A DNA stretch of 64,000 nt from Streptacidiphilus jiangxiensis (GCF_900109465.1 NZ_FOAZ01000030.1:1-64000); one strand, 5' to 3'. Positions 52,617 to 60,661 are shown, counted from the first letter of the stretch. Numbers and translations: made by a program. Notes: generated from the sequence alone by a model not told the origin.

Positions 52617-53750
52617 TCAGAGCGCCGCCGTCGGCAGCGCGATCTCGAAGCAGCAGCCGCCCGTGACGTTGCGGACCGAGGCGCGACCCTCGTGGGCCTC
52701 GACGATGCCGCGGACGATGGCGAGGCCGAGGCCCGCGCCGGCCTCGCCCGCTGCGGGGGTGGTGCGGGGGGTGCGGGCGGCCGCGCCGCGGAATCCGGTG
52801 TCGAAGACACGGGACAGGTCGGCCTCCGGGATGCCGCCGCAGCCGTCGGTGACCGAGAGCACGACCTCGCGGTCGAAGGCGTGGGCCGAGACGGCGACCG
52901 TGCCGTCGACGGGTGTCGCGCGGATCGCGTTGACCAGCAGGTTGGCCAGGACTCTGGTGATCTCGCGCGGGTCCACCTCCACCGGGACCGGCGCGATGCC
53001 GCCGCCGACCAGGTGCACGCCGCGCTCCCGCGCCAGCGGGTACGCGCCCGCTATCGCGTCGCCGACCAGGTCGTAGACGGAGACCCGGGAGAGCGACAGC
53101 GTCAGCGCGCCCGCCTGGATGCGGGACAGCTCGAAGAGGTCGTCGACCATGCCGGTCAGCCGGTCCACCTCGGTGCGGATGCGCGCGTGGTAGCGGGAGG
53201 GGTCGTCGGCGACGCCGTCCTCCAGGGCCTCCGCCATGGCCCGCAGGCCGGCCAGGGGCGTGCGCAGGTCGTGCGAGATCCAGGCGATCAGCTCGCGCCG
53301 CGAGGACTCCAGCGCCCGCTCGCGCTGCCGCGACTCCGCGAGACGCTCGCTCGTCGCGGCCAGCTCCGCGCCCAGTGCCTGGAGCTCGGAGTTGAGCGGC
53401 ACCGCGGGCGCCGTGAAGCCTGCGTCGCTGCCCACGGTCCGCGCCGCGCGCCGCAACTCCATGCTGCCGATGGCCACCTGACGGCCCAGCAGCCAGGCGA
53501 CGACCAGCGACACCACCGAACCCATCGCCAGCACCACCACGACCACGCCGTAGTCGTGCCGGGACAGGAACATCGCCTGCGCCACCGCGATCGTCCCGGC
53601 CGCCACCGCCAGCACCGTCACCAGCGCGACCGTGAACAGCGACCACGACAGCGAGCGGCGCCGCAGCAGCACCACCGCGGGCCAGCCCGCGATCCCGGCC
53701 AGGCCCGCACCGAGGGCCGCGATGGCGGCCATCTCCAGCAGGTCATGCAT
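52617..53750 (-). CDS. Sensor histidine kinase
   Basis: A 377-residue kinase with two or three N-terminal membrane helices (about 5-30, 36-60 and 68-92) and almost no extracellular loop, so it probably senses within the membrane. The phosphoacceptor motif is ELIAWISHDLRTPLAGLRAMAEAL near residue 158; N box NLLVNAIRA, G1 TDGCGGIPEAD and G2 GLGLAIVRGIVEAHEG follow. Its start overlaps the response-regulator stop by 8 bp. Confidence 0.94.
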   Translation of the reverse strand: MHDLLEMAAIAALGAGLAGIAGWPAVVLLRRRSLSWSLFTVALVTVLAVAAGTIAVAQAMFLSRHDYGVVVVVLAMGSVVSLVVAWLLGRQVAIGSMELRRAARTVGSDAGFTAPAVPLNSELQALGAELAATSERLAESRQRERALESSRRELIAWISHDLRTPLAGLRAMAEALEDGVADDPSRYHARIRTEVDRLTGMVDDLFELSRIQAGALTLSLSRVSVYDLVGDAIAGAYPLARERGVHLVGGGIAPVPVEVDPREITRVLANLLVNAIRATPVDGTVAVSAHAFDREVVLSVTDGCGGIPEADLSRVFDTGFRGAAARTPRTTPAAGEAGAGLGLAIVRGIVEAHEGRASVRNVTGGCCFEIALPTAAL

Positions 53751-54522
53751 CGGGCACCGCCGTCTCCAGCGCGCGGCCCGGCGCGTCCGAGGGGTCGAAG
53801 CGGTAGCCCACGCCCCACACGGTGGTGATCAGGCGCGGAGCCGCCGGGTCGTCCTCGACCTTCTCGCGCAGCCGCCGCACGTGCACGGTCACCGTCGACA
53901 GGTCGCCGAAGTCCCAGCCCCACACCCGGCGCATCAGCTCGTCGCGGCCGAAGGCCGTGCCGGGGTGCGCGAGCAGGAACGCCAGCAGGTCGAACTCGCG
54001 CAGCGTCAGCGTGAGCTCGCGGGCCCCACGCCAGGCGCGCCGCGCCGCCGGGTCGACGCGCAGGTCACCGGCGGCGACCGGCGCCGCCTCCTCGGGCGGC
54101 AGTGCGGGGCCGCCGCTGCGGCGCAGCACGGACTGGATCCGCAGCACCAGCTCGCGCGGCGAGAACGGCTTGGTGACGTAGTCGTCCGCGCCCAGCTCCA
54201 GGCCGAGGATCCGGTCGTGCTCGTCGCCCTTGGCGGTCAGCATGACGATCGGGACGGCGTGCGAGAGCGGCTCGGCGCGCAGGCGGCGGCAGACCTCCAG
54301 GCCGTCGATCTCCGGCAGCATCAGGTCCAGGACCACCAGGTCCGGGCGCCGCGCGGCGGCCTGCTCCAGCGCGGCCCGGCCGTCACCGGCACGGTCCACG
54401 GCGTATCCGGCGCGCTGCAGGTAGCCGGAGACGACCTCGGCCACGGTCGGGTCGTCGTCCACGACCAGGATCCGGCGTGGCACCGGGGCGGGCAGCGCCG
54501 GTGCGTCGAGTGCTTCGCTCAC
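53743..54522 (-). CDS. OmpR/PhoB-family response regulator
   Basis: A 259-residue regulator. The receiver shows ILVVDDDPTVAEVV, LVVLDLMLPEIDGLEV (phosphoacceptor Asp), VMLTAKGDE and YVTKPFSP; the C-terminal winged helix contains LTLTLREFDLLAFLLAHPG and RLITTVWGVGYRFD. The GTG at 54522 begins SEALDAPAL and is preferred to longer in-frame starts. It is divergent from the GT2-DUF2064 gene 115 bp away, which it may regulate (inference). Confidence 0.93.
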   Translation of the reverse strand: MSEALDAPALPAPVPRRILVVDDDPTVAEVVSGYLQRAGYAVDRAGDGRAALEQAAARRPDLVVLDLMLPEIDGLEVCRRLRAEPLSHAVPIVMLTAKGDEHDRILGLELGADDYVTKPFSPRELVLRIQSVLRRSGGPALPPEEAAPVAAGDLRVDPAARRAWRGARELTLTLREFDLLAFLLAHPGTAFGRDELMRRVWGWDFGDLSTVTVHVRRLREKVEDDPAAPRLITTVWGVGYRFDPSDAPGRALETAVPDA

Positions 54523-54637
54523 CCCTCCACGGTAGGAGGCTTCGGCCTGCGGTGACGCCCGAAGCGGCATTGACGTTCGTGTTCCGTAAGGTGCCGTAAG
54601 GGTCTGCGACGACCGTGCCGCTCCTAGCGTGAGGGGC

Positions 54638-56038
54638 ATGGACGACGCGGAAGCGGTCGGGACGACCGTCGATCTGGTGCTGCCCTGCCTCGACGAGGCG
54701 GAGGCGCTGCCGTGGGTGTTGGGCCGAGTGCCGCGCGGGGTGCGGCCGATCGTCGTGGACAACGGCTCCACGGACGGCTCGGCGGAGCTGGCCGCCGAGC
54801 TGGGCGCGACGGTGGTGCACGAGACCCGGCGCGGGTTCGGCGCCGCCTGTCACGCGGGGCTGCTCGCGGCCACCGCCCCCTACGTCGCGTTCTGCGACTG
54901 CGACGCCTCGCTGGACCCGGCCGAGCTGCCGCGGCTGCTCGCGCCGCTGGCGACCGGCCGCGCCGAGCTGGTGCTGGGCCGCCGGGTGCCGGCCGGGCGC
55001 GGCGCCTGGCCTGCCCACGCCCGGCTGGCCAACGCCGAGTTGGCACGCCGGCTGCGCGCCCGGACCGGCGCCGCCCTGCACGACCTCGGGCCGATGCGGG
55101 TCGCCTCGCGGGAGCGGCTGCTGGCGCTGGGCCTTGGCGACCGCCGCTCCGGCTACCCGTTGGAGATGGTGCTCGCCGCGGCCTCGGCCGGGATGCGGCT
55201 CGCGGAGGTCCCCGTCGGCTACCACCCGCGCGCCGGACGGTCCAAGGTGACGGGCACGCTGCGCGGCACCCGGCAGGCGGTCCGCGACATGAGCGCGATC
55301 CTCGCCGCACCCGCCCCGGTGCTGCTGCTCCTGGCCAAGTCGCCCGCGCCGGGCCGGGTCAAGACCCGCCTCACCGCCTCCGGTCCGGCCTCCGTCACCC
55401 CCGAGCAGGCCGCGGCGGTGGCACAGGCGGCGCTGGTCGACACGATGGCGACACTGGATCAGGTCCCGGCCTCCCGCCGGGTGCTGGTGCTGGACGGTCT
55501 GCCCGGTCGCTGGCTTCGTCCCGGCTGGGAGGTGGTCCCGCAGTCCGGCGGCGGGCTCGACCACCGCCTCGCGTCCGCGTTCGCGGCGGTCGCCGGACCG
55601 GTTCCGGCGCTGCTGGTCGGCATGGACACCCCGCAGCTCGCCGCGCGTGTGCTGGCGGAGCCGCTGGCGCCCGCGGCGCGGGCGGGCGTCGACGCCTGGT
55701 TCGGCCCGGCCACCGACGGCGGCTTCTGGGCCTTCGGTCTGGCCCGCCCCGACGCGCGGCTGGCCGCGCGCCTGCTGCACGGCGTCCCGATGTCCGCGCC
55801 CACGACGGGGGCGGCACTGCGGGGCCGCCTCGCTGCGGAGGGTCTCCGGGTGCGGGACCTGCCGGAGCTCACCGACGTGGACACCCCCGCCACGGCGGAC
55901 GCGGTCGCCTCGGCGGCACCGTCCTCACGCTTCGCGGCGGCGTGGCGGGAGGCACGCGCAGTGCGCGAGGTGCGCGAGGGGCAGCGGGTGCAGGAGGCAC
56001 GGGAGGCGCGCGACGCGCAGAGTGCGCTGGTCCGGTGA
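54638..56038 (+). CDS. GT2 glycosyltransferase fused to a DUF2064 (TIGR04282-like) domain
   Basis: A 466-residue two-domain protein. Residues about 8-225 form a family 2 glycosyltransferase (VDLVLPCLDEAEALPWVLGRVP, VVDNGSTDGSAELA, FCDCDASLDPAELP with the DxD-type site, GYHPRAGRSKVTGT as in polyprenol-sugar synthases). Residues about 228-430 are a DUF2064 domain (LLLLAKSPAPGRVKTRL, LLVGMDTPQLAARVL, FGPATDGGFWAFGL), itself a GT-A-like fold. A charged Arg/Glu repeat tail follows. Elsewhere the two activities are neighbouring genes, so the fusion supports a joint pathway. ATG 54638; the stop overlaps the methyltransferase start. Confidence 0.87.
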   Translation: MDDAEAVGTTVDLVLPCLDEAEALPWVLGRVPRGVRPIVVDNGSTDGSAELAAELGATVVHETRRGFGAACHAGLLAATAPYVAFCDCDASLDPAELPRLLAPLATGRAELVLGRRVPAGRGAWPAHARLANAELARRLRARTGAALHDLGPMRVASRERLLALGLGDRRSGYPLEMVLAAASAGMRLAEVPVGYHPRAGRSKVTGTLRGTRQAVRDMSAILAAPAPVLLLLAKSPAPGRVKTRLTASGPASVTPEQAAAVAQAALVDTMATLDQVPASRRVLVLDGLPGRWLRPGWEVVPQSGGGLDHRLASAFAAVAGPVPALLVGMDTPQLAARVLAEPLAPAARAGVDAWFGPATDGGFWAFGLARPDARLAARLLHGVPMSAPTTGAALRGRLAAEGLRVRDLPELTDVDTPATADAVASAAPSSRFAAAWREARAVREVREGQRVQEAREARDAQSALVR

Positions 56039-56742
56039 GCGCGTACGGTCCGACCCCGGTCCTGGGCTGGGGTCACACGGACGACCCCTTCGCGACGGCC
56101 ATGCGCACGGGCCGCGGCCCGCTCTGGTTCCGCCGCGAGGACGGCCTCGGCCGCATCCCCCTCCACGTCGAACGCTGGTGCGCCGAACCGGACCGCGCCG
56201 ACCGTTCGCTCCTGCGGCGAGCGCTGCGGCGCGACCTGCCCACCCTCGACATCGGTTGCGGGCCCGGCCGGCTGGTCACCGCGCTCCAGTCGCGCGGGCT
56301 CCCCGCGCTCGGCGTCGACGTGACGCGGGCCGCAGTCACCCGGACGGTGGGGCTCGGCGGCAGCGCGCTGTGCCGCTCGGTCTTCGACCGGCTGCCGGGG
56401 GAGGGCCGCTGGGGCACCGCGCTCCTGGCCGACGGCAACCTCGGCATCGGCGGCGATCCGGCCGCGCTGCTGCGGCGCATCGCGCAACTGCTGGCCTTCG
56501 ACGGCCGGTTGCTGGTGGAGGTGGAACCGGAGGACGTGGACGAGCGGTTCACGGTCTGCCTGGAGGACGGGTCGGGACGCCTGGGGCCGCCGTTCCCGTG
56601 GGCCCGCCTGGGCGTTCACGCGGCGATGCGGGTGGGGGAGTCGGCGGGTCTTGGCGCAGTAGGGGGTTGGCACTCCGGCGGTCGGCTCTTCCTGGAGCTT
56701 GCGTTGCAACATGCTCAGGGGCGCGGGGAGCTGCGCGAGTAA
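56035..56742 (+). CDS. SAM-dependent class I methyltransferase with repeat-encoded C-terminus
   Basis: A 235-residue protein starting at a GTG that overlaps the previous stop. The SAM-binding motif I is LDIGCGPGRLVTALQSRGLPALGVDV near residue 68, followed by ADGNLGIGGDPAALLRRIAQLLAFDGRLLVEVEP. Substrate unknown; coupling to the GT2-DUF2064 gene suggests it modifies the same product. The last nine residues (AQGRGELRE) are read from repeat copy 6, so the native C-terminus has probably been replaced. Confidence 0.85.
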   Translation: MSAYGPTPVLGWGHTDDPFATAMRTGRGPLWFRREDGLGRIPLHVERWCAEPDRADRSLLRRALRRDLPTLDIGCGPGRLVTALQSRGLPALGVDVTRAAVTRTVGLGGSALCRSVFDRLPGEGRWGTALLADGNLGIGGDPAALLRRIAQLLAFDGRLLVEVEPEDVDERFTVCLEDGSGRLGPPFPWARLGVHAAMRVGESAGLGAVGGWHSGGRLFLELALQHAQGRGELRE

Positions 56743-56820
56743 CCACCGACGTGCGGATGGCCCTGCTCAGTGAGGACCATCTGCTCATCAGTGGCCTTTC
56801 GCGCAGTTCCCCGCGCCCCT
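56717..56820. repeat. Palindromic intergenic repeat, copy 6, entering a coding end
   Basis: A 104-bp copy between the convergent methyltransferase and flavoprotein genes, arms GCGCGGGGAGCTGCGCGA and TCGCGCAGTTCCCCGCGC. Its left arm supplies the last codons and the TAA stop of the methyltransferase gene. Centre type TGCGGATGGCCCTG/GACCATCTGCTCATCAG, shared with copy 4. Confidence 0.85.
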
Positions 56821-56831
56821 GGGCCGTGCAA

Positions 56832-57407
56832 CTACGCCGCCGGAGCGAAGCGCTTCGCCGTCTCGGCCAGACGACGGCCGAGGTGTTCGGCCGTCGCGAT
56901 GTCGGCCTTGTGGACCGCGTCCGGGCCCTCGTCGACGTTGGTCTGGGCAGCAGCGCCGAGGAAGAAGCCGAGGCGGTTGAGGTCGTTCTCGGAGGCGTCG
57001 CTGCTGTTCCAGCCGGGGTGGATGCCCAGGTTGACCCAGTGCATGCCGTGCTGGGCGGCCAGGATCGTGAAGAACTGCAGGGTGTTCAGCTTGTCGCCGC
57101 TCTTGGAGCCGGAGTTGGTGAAGCCCGCGGCGAGCTTGTCCTTCCAGTCCAGGTTGAACCAGCGCTTGGACGTGGCCTCCGCGAACGTGTGGAACGCGCC
57201 GGACGCGGTGCCCATGTAGGTGGGGGAGCCGAAGACGATCGCGTCGGAGGCGTCCAGCAGGGACCACTGCTCGTCGGTGATCGTGTCGACGGGGATCAGG
57301 TGCACGGTGGCGCCGACCTCGGCCGCGCCGTCGCGGACGGCCTCGGCGAGGACCGCGGTGTGGCCGTAGCCGGAGTGGAAGGCAATGGAGATCACGGGGG
57401 TCGTCAT
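56832..57407 (-). CDS. WrbA/flavodoxin-like NAD(P)H:quinone oxidoreductase
   Basis: A 191-residue flavodoxin-fold protein: IAFHSGYGHTAVLAEAVRDGA is the FMN phosphate loop, ASDAIVFGSPTYMGTASGAFHTFAEATSKRWF the second FMN loop, and KLAAGFTNSGSKSGDKLNTLQFF the third, as in WrbA-type reductases. ATG 57407 is chosen (MTTPVIS). It is divergent from an HxlR regulator with paired palindromic sites between them, a common arrangement for redox- or quinone-responsive genes. Confidence 0.92.
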   Translation of the reverse strand: MTTPVISIAFHSGYGHTAVLAEAVRDGAAEVGATVHLIPVDTITDEQWSLLDASDAIVFGSPTYMGTASGAFHTFAEATSKRWFNLDWKDKLAAGFTNSGSKSGDKLNTLQFFTILAAQHGMHWVNLGIHPGWNSSDASENDLNRLGFFLGAAAQTNVDEGPDAVHKADIATAEHLGRRLAETAKRFAPAA

Positions 57408-57420
57408 GCCTCCGAGCTTT

Positions 57421-57485
57421 GCACTAACTTCTGGAAAGTGCAAACGAAAAGTTAGTGCTTCCGAATGGTTAGTCCCAGCGCTAAC
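57421..57485. promoter_or_regulatory. Paired inverted repeats for the HxlR regulator
   Basis: GCACTAACTT (57421-57430) and AAGTTAGTGC (57449-57458) are exact inverses 18 bp apart. A second pair, GTTAG (57468-57472) and CTAAC (57481-57485), follows. Both carry the same CTAAC/GTTAG core and fill the divergent promoter region, so they are likely binding sites of the HxlR protein. Confidence 0.6.
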
Positions 57486-57493
57486 ATGGCGGC

Positions 57494-57895
57494 ATGGCTG
57501 ACGTGCAGACCACCACCCAGGACGTCGAGGAGGAGTTCGACGTCTTCGCGCGCAACTGCCCTTCGCGCCCGGCGCTCGAGCACATCACCGGCCGCTGGGG
57601 CGTGCTGACCCTCGCCGCCCTGCGCGAGCTGGGCGTGGCGCGGTTCGGGGAGGTGCGGCGGAAGGTCGACGGGATCAGCGAGAAGATGCTGTCGCAGACC
57701 CTGCACCTGCTGGAGCGGGACGGGTTCGCCGACCGGACCGTCGTCGCGGCGATGCCGCCGCACGTCGAGTACCGGCTCACCCCGCTCGGCGAGCAGACCG
57801 CGGCCAAGCTGCTCGACCTGATCGAGCACCTGCACCACGCGATGCCCGCGATCCTCGCCGCGCAGGACCGCTACGACGCGGAGAAGGCCAACTAG
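57494..57895 (+). CDS. HxlR-family transcriptional regulator
   Basis: A 133-residue winged-helix regulator: NCPSRPALEHITGRWGVLTLAALRELGVARFGEVRRKVDGISEKMLSQTLHLLERDGFADRT, with the N-terminal cysteine (near residue 22) that acts as a redox or electrophile sensor in many HxlR proteins. It is divergent from the flavoprotein gene and probably represses it until thiol modification. Confidence 0.93.
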   Translation: MADVQTTTQDVEEEFDVFARNCPSRPALEHITGRWGVLTLAALRELGVARFGEVRRKVDGISEKMLSQTLHLLERDGFADRTVVAAMPPHVEYRLTPLGEQTAAKLLDLIEHLHHAMPAILAAQDRYDAEKAN

Positions 57896-57969
57896 CGCAG
57901 TTCTTACGGACCGCGGACGTCGGCCCGTTCGCACTCCCCGCAGGGGAGACGCGGTGCCACGGTGGTGCC

Positions 57970-59397
57970 GTGGCCGACAAGTCCAGGATCACCGCCTGCT
58001 CCGCCGTTCTCGTCCTGCTCGTCCTCGCGCTCGCGCGGACCTTCACCGGTGGCGGGACGCTCGGCCGCCGCGGGCCGTTGCACGGCTGGTACCTCGCCGA
58101 CGGGCTGCTGTTCGCGCTCGCGCTGCTGCTCGCCCTGCTCGGGCGCGGGCTGCCGGAGCGGGCCGCGCGGGTGCTGGTGCTCGTCGGTGGCGCGGCCGTC
58201 GCCGCGACGGGCCTGCTGGCCGGGCCGCGCACCAGCGACGACGTCTACCGCTACGTGTGGGACGGGAACGTCCAGGCCGCCGGGGTCTCGCCCTACGCCT
58301 ACGCGCCCGCTGACCCGGCCCTCGCCGGGCTGCGCGCGCAGGCGCCCGCGCTCTTCCCGCCGCCCTCCCACGGTCCGTGCGTCGCCTGGGACCTGCACCA
58401 GGTGGGGCAGATCTGCACGCACATCAACCGTCCGACAGTGCACACGATCTACCCGCCGTTCGCCGAGGTCTGGTTCCTGCTGGTCCATCTGCTCGGCGGC
58501 ACCGTCCGTGTCGCGCAGCTGCTCGGCGCGCTGCTGGCCCTGGCGGTCACGGCGGTGCTGCTGCGGATGCTGCGTTCGCGGCGCGCGCCCGCGGCGTGGG
58601 CGGGGCTGTGGGCGTGGTGCCCGGGGGTGGCGATCTGGTCGGTGAACGACGCGCACATCGACACCCTCGGCGTACTGCTCGCGCTGCTGGGGATCGCGGC
58701 GGCGGTCGGTGGGCGCCGGCCCGGGGTGGTCGGCGCGCTGCTGGGGGCGGCGACGGCGGTGAAGCTGATCCCGGCGTTGGTGCTGCCCGGCCCGCTCGCC
58801 CGCCGGCGCGGACGCGGGCGGCTCCTGTGCGCGGCGGCGGGGACCTTCGCCCTGGCCTACCTGCCGTACGTGCTCGCGTCGGGTCTCGGCGTGATCGGCT
58901 TCCTGCCGGGCTACCTGCAGGAGGAAGGGTACGACCAGGGGCGCCGGTTCGGCCTGTTGGCGTTGCTGCCGTTGCCGCAGGCCGCGCTGGGGGTGGTGGC
59001 CGCGCTGGTGCTGGCGGGGGTGTCGCTCGCGGTGGTGCTGCGCGGCGATCCGGAGCGGCCCTGGGACGGGGCACTGGCGGTGACCGGCACGGCGCTGTTC
59101 CTGGCCACCCCCAGCTATCCCTGGTACAGCCTGCTGCTGCTGGCGCTCGCCGCAGTGGCGGGACGCTGGGAGTGGCTCGGGGTGCCGGTGGCCGGGCTGC
59201 TCGACTACCTCTACGGCGGCCAGGTGCAGCAGCCCGCGTATCTCGCGGCGCTGGCGCTGGTGGCCGTGGGCGTGCTCGCGCGGTCGGCCGGGCTCAGGCG
59301 AGCAACGCGCCCTGACCCTCGACCGTCTCCTGCCGCAGCACGTGCCCCGGGTACGGCGTCATCTGCGTCAGCCCCGGGAAGTACACGTGCAGGCTGA
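57970..59397 (+). CDS. Polytopic glycosyltransferase (GT87/mannosyltransferase-like)
   Basis: A membrane protein of up to 475 residues with about ten to twelve helices. GPRTSDDVYRYVWDGNVQAAGVSPYAYAP near residue 77 carries the DD motif of polyprenol-phosphate-dependent GT-C enzymes, and PTVHTIYPPFAEVWF follows. Such enzymes use decaprenyl-phosphate mannose or similar donors. The C-terminal 35 residues or so (RATRPDPRPSPAAARAPG...) lie antisense to the cysteine dioxygenase gene and are proline/alanine rich; the 104-bp overlap suggests readthrough past an older stop. GTG start at 57970. Confidence 0.85.
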   Translation: MADKSRITACSAVLVLLVLALARTFTGGGTLGRRGPLHGWYLADGLLFALALLLALLGRGLPERAARVLVLVGGAAVAATGLLAGPRTSDDVYRYVWDGNVQAAGVSPYAYAPADPALAGLRAQAPALFPPPSHGPCVAWDLHQVGQICTHINRPTVHTIYPPFAEVWFLLVHLLGGTVRVAQLLGALLALAVTAVLLRMLRSRRAPAAWAGLWAWCPGVAIWSVNDAHIDTLGVLLALLGIAAAVGGRRPGVVGALLGAATAVKLIPALVLPGPLARRRGRGRLLCAAAGTFALAYLPYVLASGLGVIGFLPGYLQEEGYDQGRRFGLLALLPLPQAALGVVAALVLAGVSLAVVLRGDPERPWDGALAVTGTALFLATPSYPWYSLLLLALAAVAGRWEWLGVPVAGLLDYLYGGQVQQPAYLAALALVAVGVLARSAGLRRATRPDPRPSPAAARAPGTASSASAPGSTRAG

Positions 59398-59854
59398 CGG
59401 CGGGCTCCAGGGTGTCGTTGACGACCTCGTGCACGTAGCCGGGGGCGATCACGCGCTGCGTGCCGGAGGCGAGCGCGCGGGGCCCGCGGCCGGTGCCGAG
59501 CTCGGTCAGCTCGCCCTGCAGGACCGTCATGACGGCCGAGGAGCCGCCGTGGTCGTGGGCGCCGCTGCCCTGGCCGGGCAGCCAGCTGAGCAGCCAGACC
59601 TCGTAGCCGGGGCCGGTCTCCAGGCGGGCGTACCAGCGGGTGAGCGCGTCGTAGCGGACCAGTGGTTCCCAGCGGTCGCGGTCGGCGGCGACGCGGCGGG
59701 CCAGCGCGGCGAAGTCGCCGACGGTGCTGGGGTGGGCGAGCGGCTCGGGGGCGAGGTGCGGCCAGGCGAGCGGGTCGCCGGCGATGCTGACGTCGCTGAG
59801 GCCGTCGGGGAAGCGGGTGGGAACAGGGGTGGTGAGATGCGTGGCGGAGGTCAC
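59294..59854 (-). CDS. Cysteine dioxygenase-family protein
   Basis: A 186-residue cupin enzyme of the cysteine dioxygenase type I family, oxidising cysteine to cysteine sulfinate with iron and O2. Iron ligands are visible: GAHDHGG with His near 100 and 102, and APGYVHEVVND with His near 144. The GTG start has only a weak AGGA about 10 bases upstream, and that site overlaps a sequence that can pair with the stop-codon region of a poly-Cys leader ORF 80 bp upstream. This suggests translational control by cysteine. Confidence 0.9.
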   Translation of the reverse strand: MTSATHLTTPVPTRFPDGLSDVSIAGDPLAWPHLAPEPLAHPSTVGDFAALARRVAADRDRWEPLVRYDALTRWYARLETGPGYEVWLLSWLPGQGSGAHDHGGSSAVMTVLQGELTELGTGRGPRALASGTQRVIAPGYVHEVVNDTLEPAVSLHVYFPGLTQMTPYPGHVLRQETVEGQGALLA

Positions 59855-59934
59855 GGCTGTGTCGTCCTAGGGGGTGTCGCCCTCGGAGTCACGCAGCGGT
59901 GCTCGGGGCTGTCGGCTGGGGGAGAGATGAGGCC

Positions 59935-60021
59935 CTAGCGACAGCAACAACACAGCGCACTCGCGGCACGGCGAAGCGAGCCGTGAAGACGGCTGCTCGA
60001 CGAGGCGCGGTGCATAGACAT
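59935..60021 (-). CDS. Cysteine-rich leader peptide (28 residues)
   Basis: A tiny frame from ATG 60021 to TAG at 59935-59937. It begins MSMHRASSSSRLHGS and ends SALCCCCR, with four consecutive cysteine codons (TGT TGT TGC TGT) just before the final Arg. Short ORFs ending in Cys runs are known cysteine-responsive attenuators in mycobacteria, and similar leader peptides are common in Streptomyces. Here the downstream gene is cysteine dioxygenase. Two 6-base complementary pairs between the leader end and the downstream ribosome-binding region (59938-59943 with 59875-59880; 59933-59938 with 59867-59872) are mutually exclusive, as an attenuator needs. Confidence 0.75.
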   Translation of the reverse strand: MSMHRASSSSRLHGSLRRAASALCCCCR

Positions 60022-60388
60022 GCCGCTAGCAGACCTTGTCAAGACCGCCTTTGTCAACTTCCGGTCCGTTTCGGGAGGGACGTGTGGGGCTGGATCACCA
60101 GATCGGTGGATAAATCACCTCCTGGGTTTGGCGGTGCCGGTGGGCGGGAACGCCGCCCTCGACGCACCGGGACGAGCTTCCGTCCAGCGGTAGCTGCAGC
60201 TCCGGTTTGTCCGGATTTGCACACTTATGGTGATCGCTTGGTTCCAGGGAGTGAATCCCGGGCCCAATACCAGACCGCGGCTTGACGGCGGCGAAAGAAC
60301 GCACATGTAATTTCACCCGTGTCCAAAGCCGCATCAGGTCACGGACGCATCACGGGGATGCACGGAGTACGAGGGGTAGGAGGCGCGC
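60022..60388. other. Divergent control region of the leader/cysteine dioxygenase and whiB genes
   Basis: This 367-bp gap has no convincing gene. It should hold the whiB promoter (rightward) and the leader promoter (leftward). Two TTGACA hexamers on the minus strand (60057-60052 and 60042-60037) point toward the leader ORF. The stretch 60220-60330 is less GC-rich than the surroundings. No known BldD or WhiA site could be assigned with confidence by eye. Confidence 0.5.
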
Positions 60389-60661
60389 GTGAGCGAGCTC
60401 TTTGATCTGTTGGTCGTCGGCGACGAGGCAGGACTCGAGGAGGAGCTCGGCTGGCAGGAGCGCGCGCTGTGCGCCCAGACCGACCCGGAGTCCTTCTTTC
60501 CCGAGAAGGGTGGCTCGACCCGCGAGGCGAAGAAGGTCTGCCTCGCCTGCGAGGTGCGCAACGAGTGCCTCGAGTACGCCCTGGCCAACGACGAGCGCTT
60601 CGGCATCTGGGGCGGTCTGTCGGAGCGTGAGCGCCGGCGGCTGAAGAAGGCCGTGGTCTGA
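60389..60661 (+). CDS. whiB: WhiB developmental regulator (iron-sulfur Wbl protein)
   Basis: A 90-residue Wbl-family protein with the four [4Fe-4S] cysteines C28, C51, C54 and C60 (C-x22-C-x2-C-x5-C), the G-I-W-G-G turn at 72-76 and a basic tail ERERRRLKKAVV for DNA or partner binding. The segment LGWQERALCAQTDPESFFPEKGGST is that of Streptomyces WhiB itself, the partner of WhiA in sporulation septation and chromosome segregation. GTG 60389 has GGAGG at 60379-60383. Location beside fbiA/fbiB and LCP genes matches whiB2 of mycobacteria. Confidence 0.95.
   Translation: MSELFDLLVVGDEAGLEEELGWQERALCAQTDPESFFPEKGGSTREAKKVCLACEVRNECLEYALANDERFGIWGGLSERERRRLKKAVV

Noticed and set aside
59899..60285. 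A plus-strand frame of 128 residues upstream of whiB
   Set aside because: No ribosome-binding site, composition unlike a protein, and antisense to the well-supported poly-Cys leader ORF.
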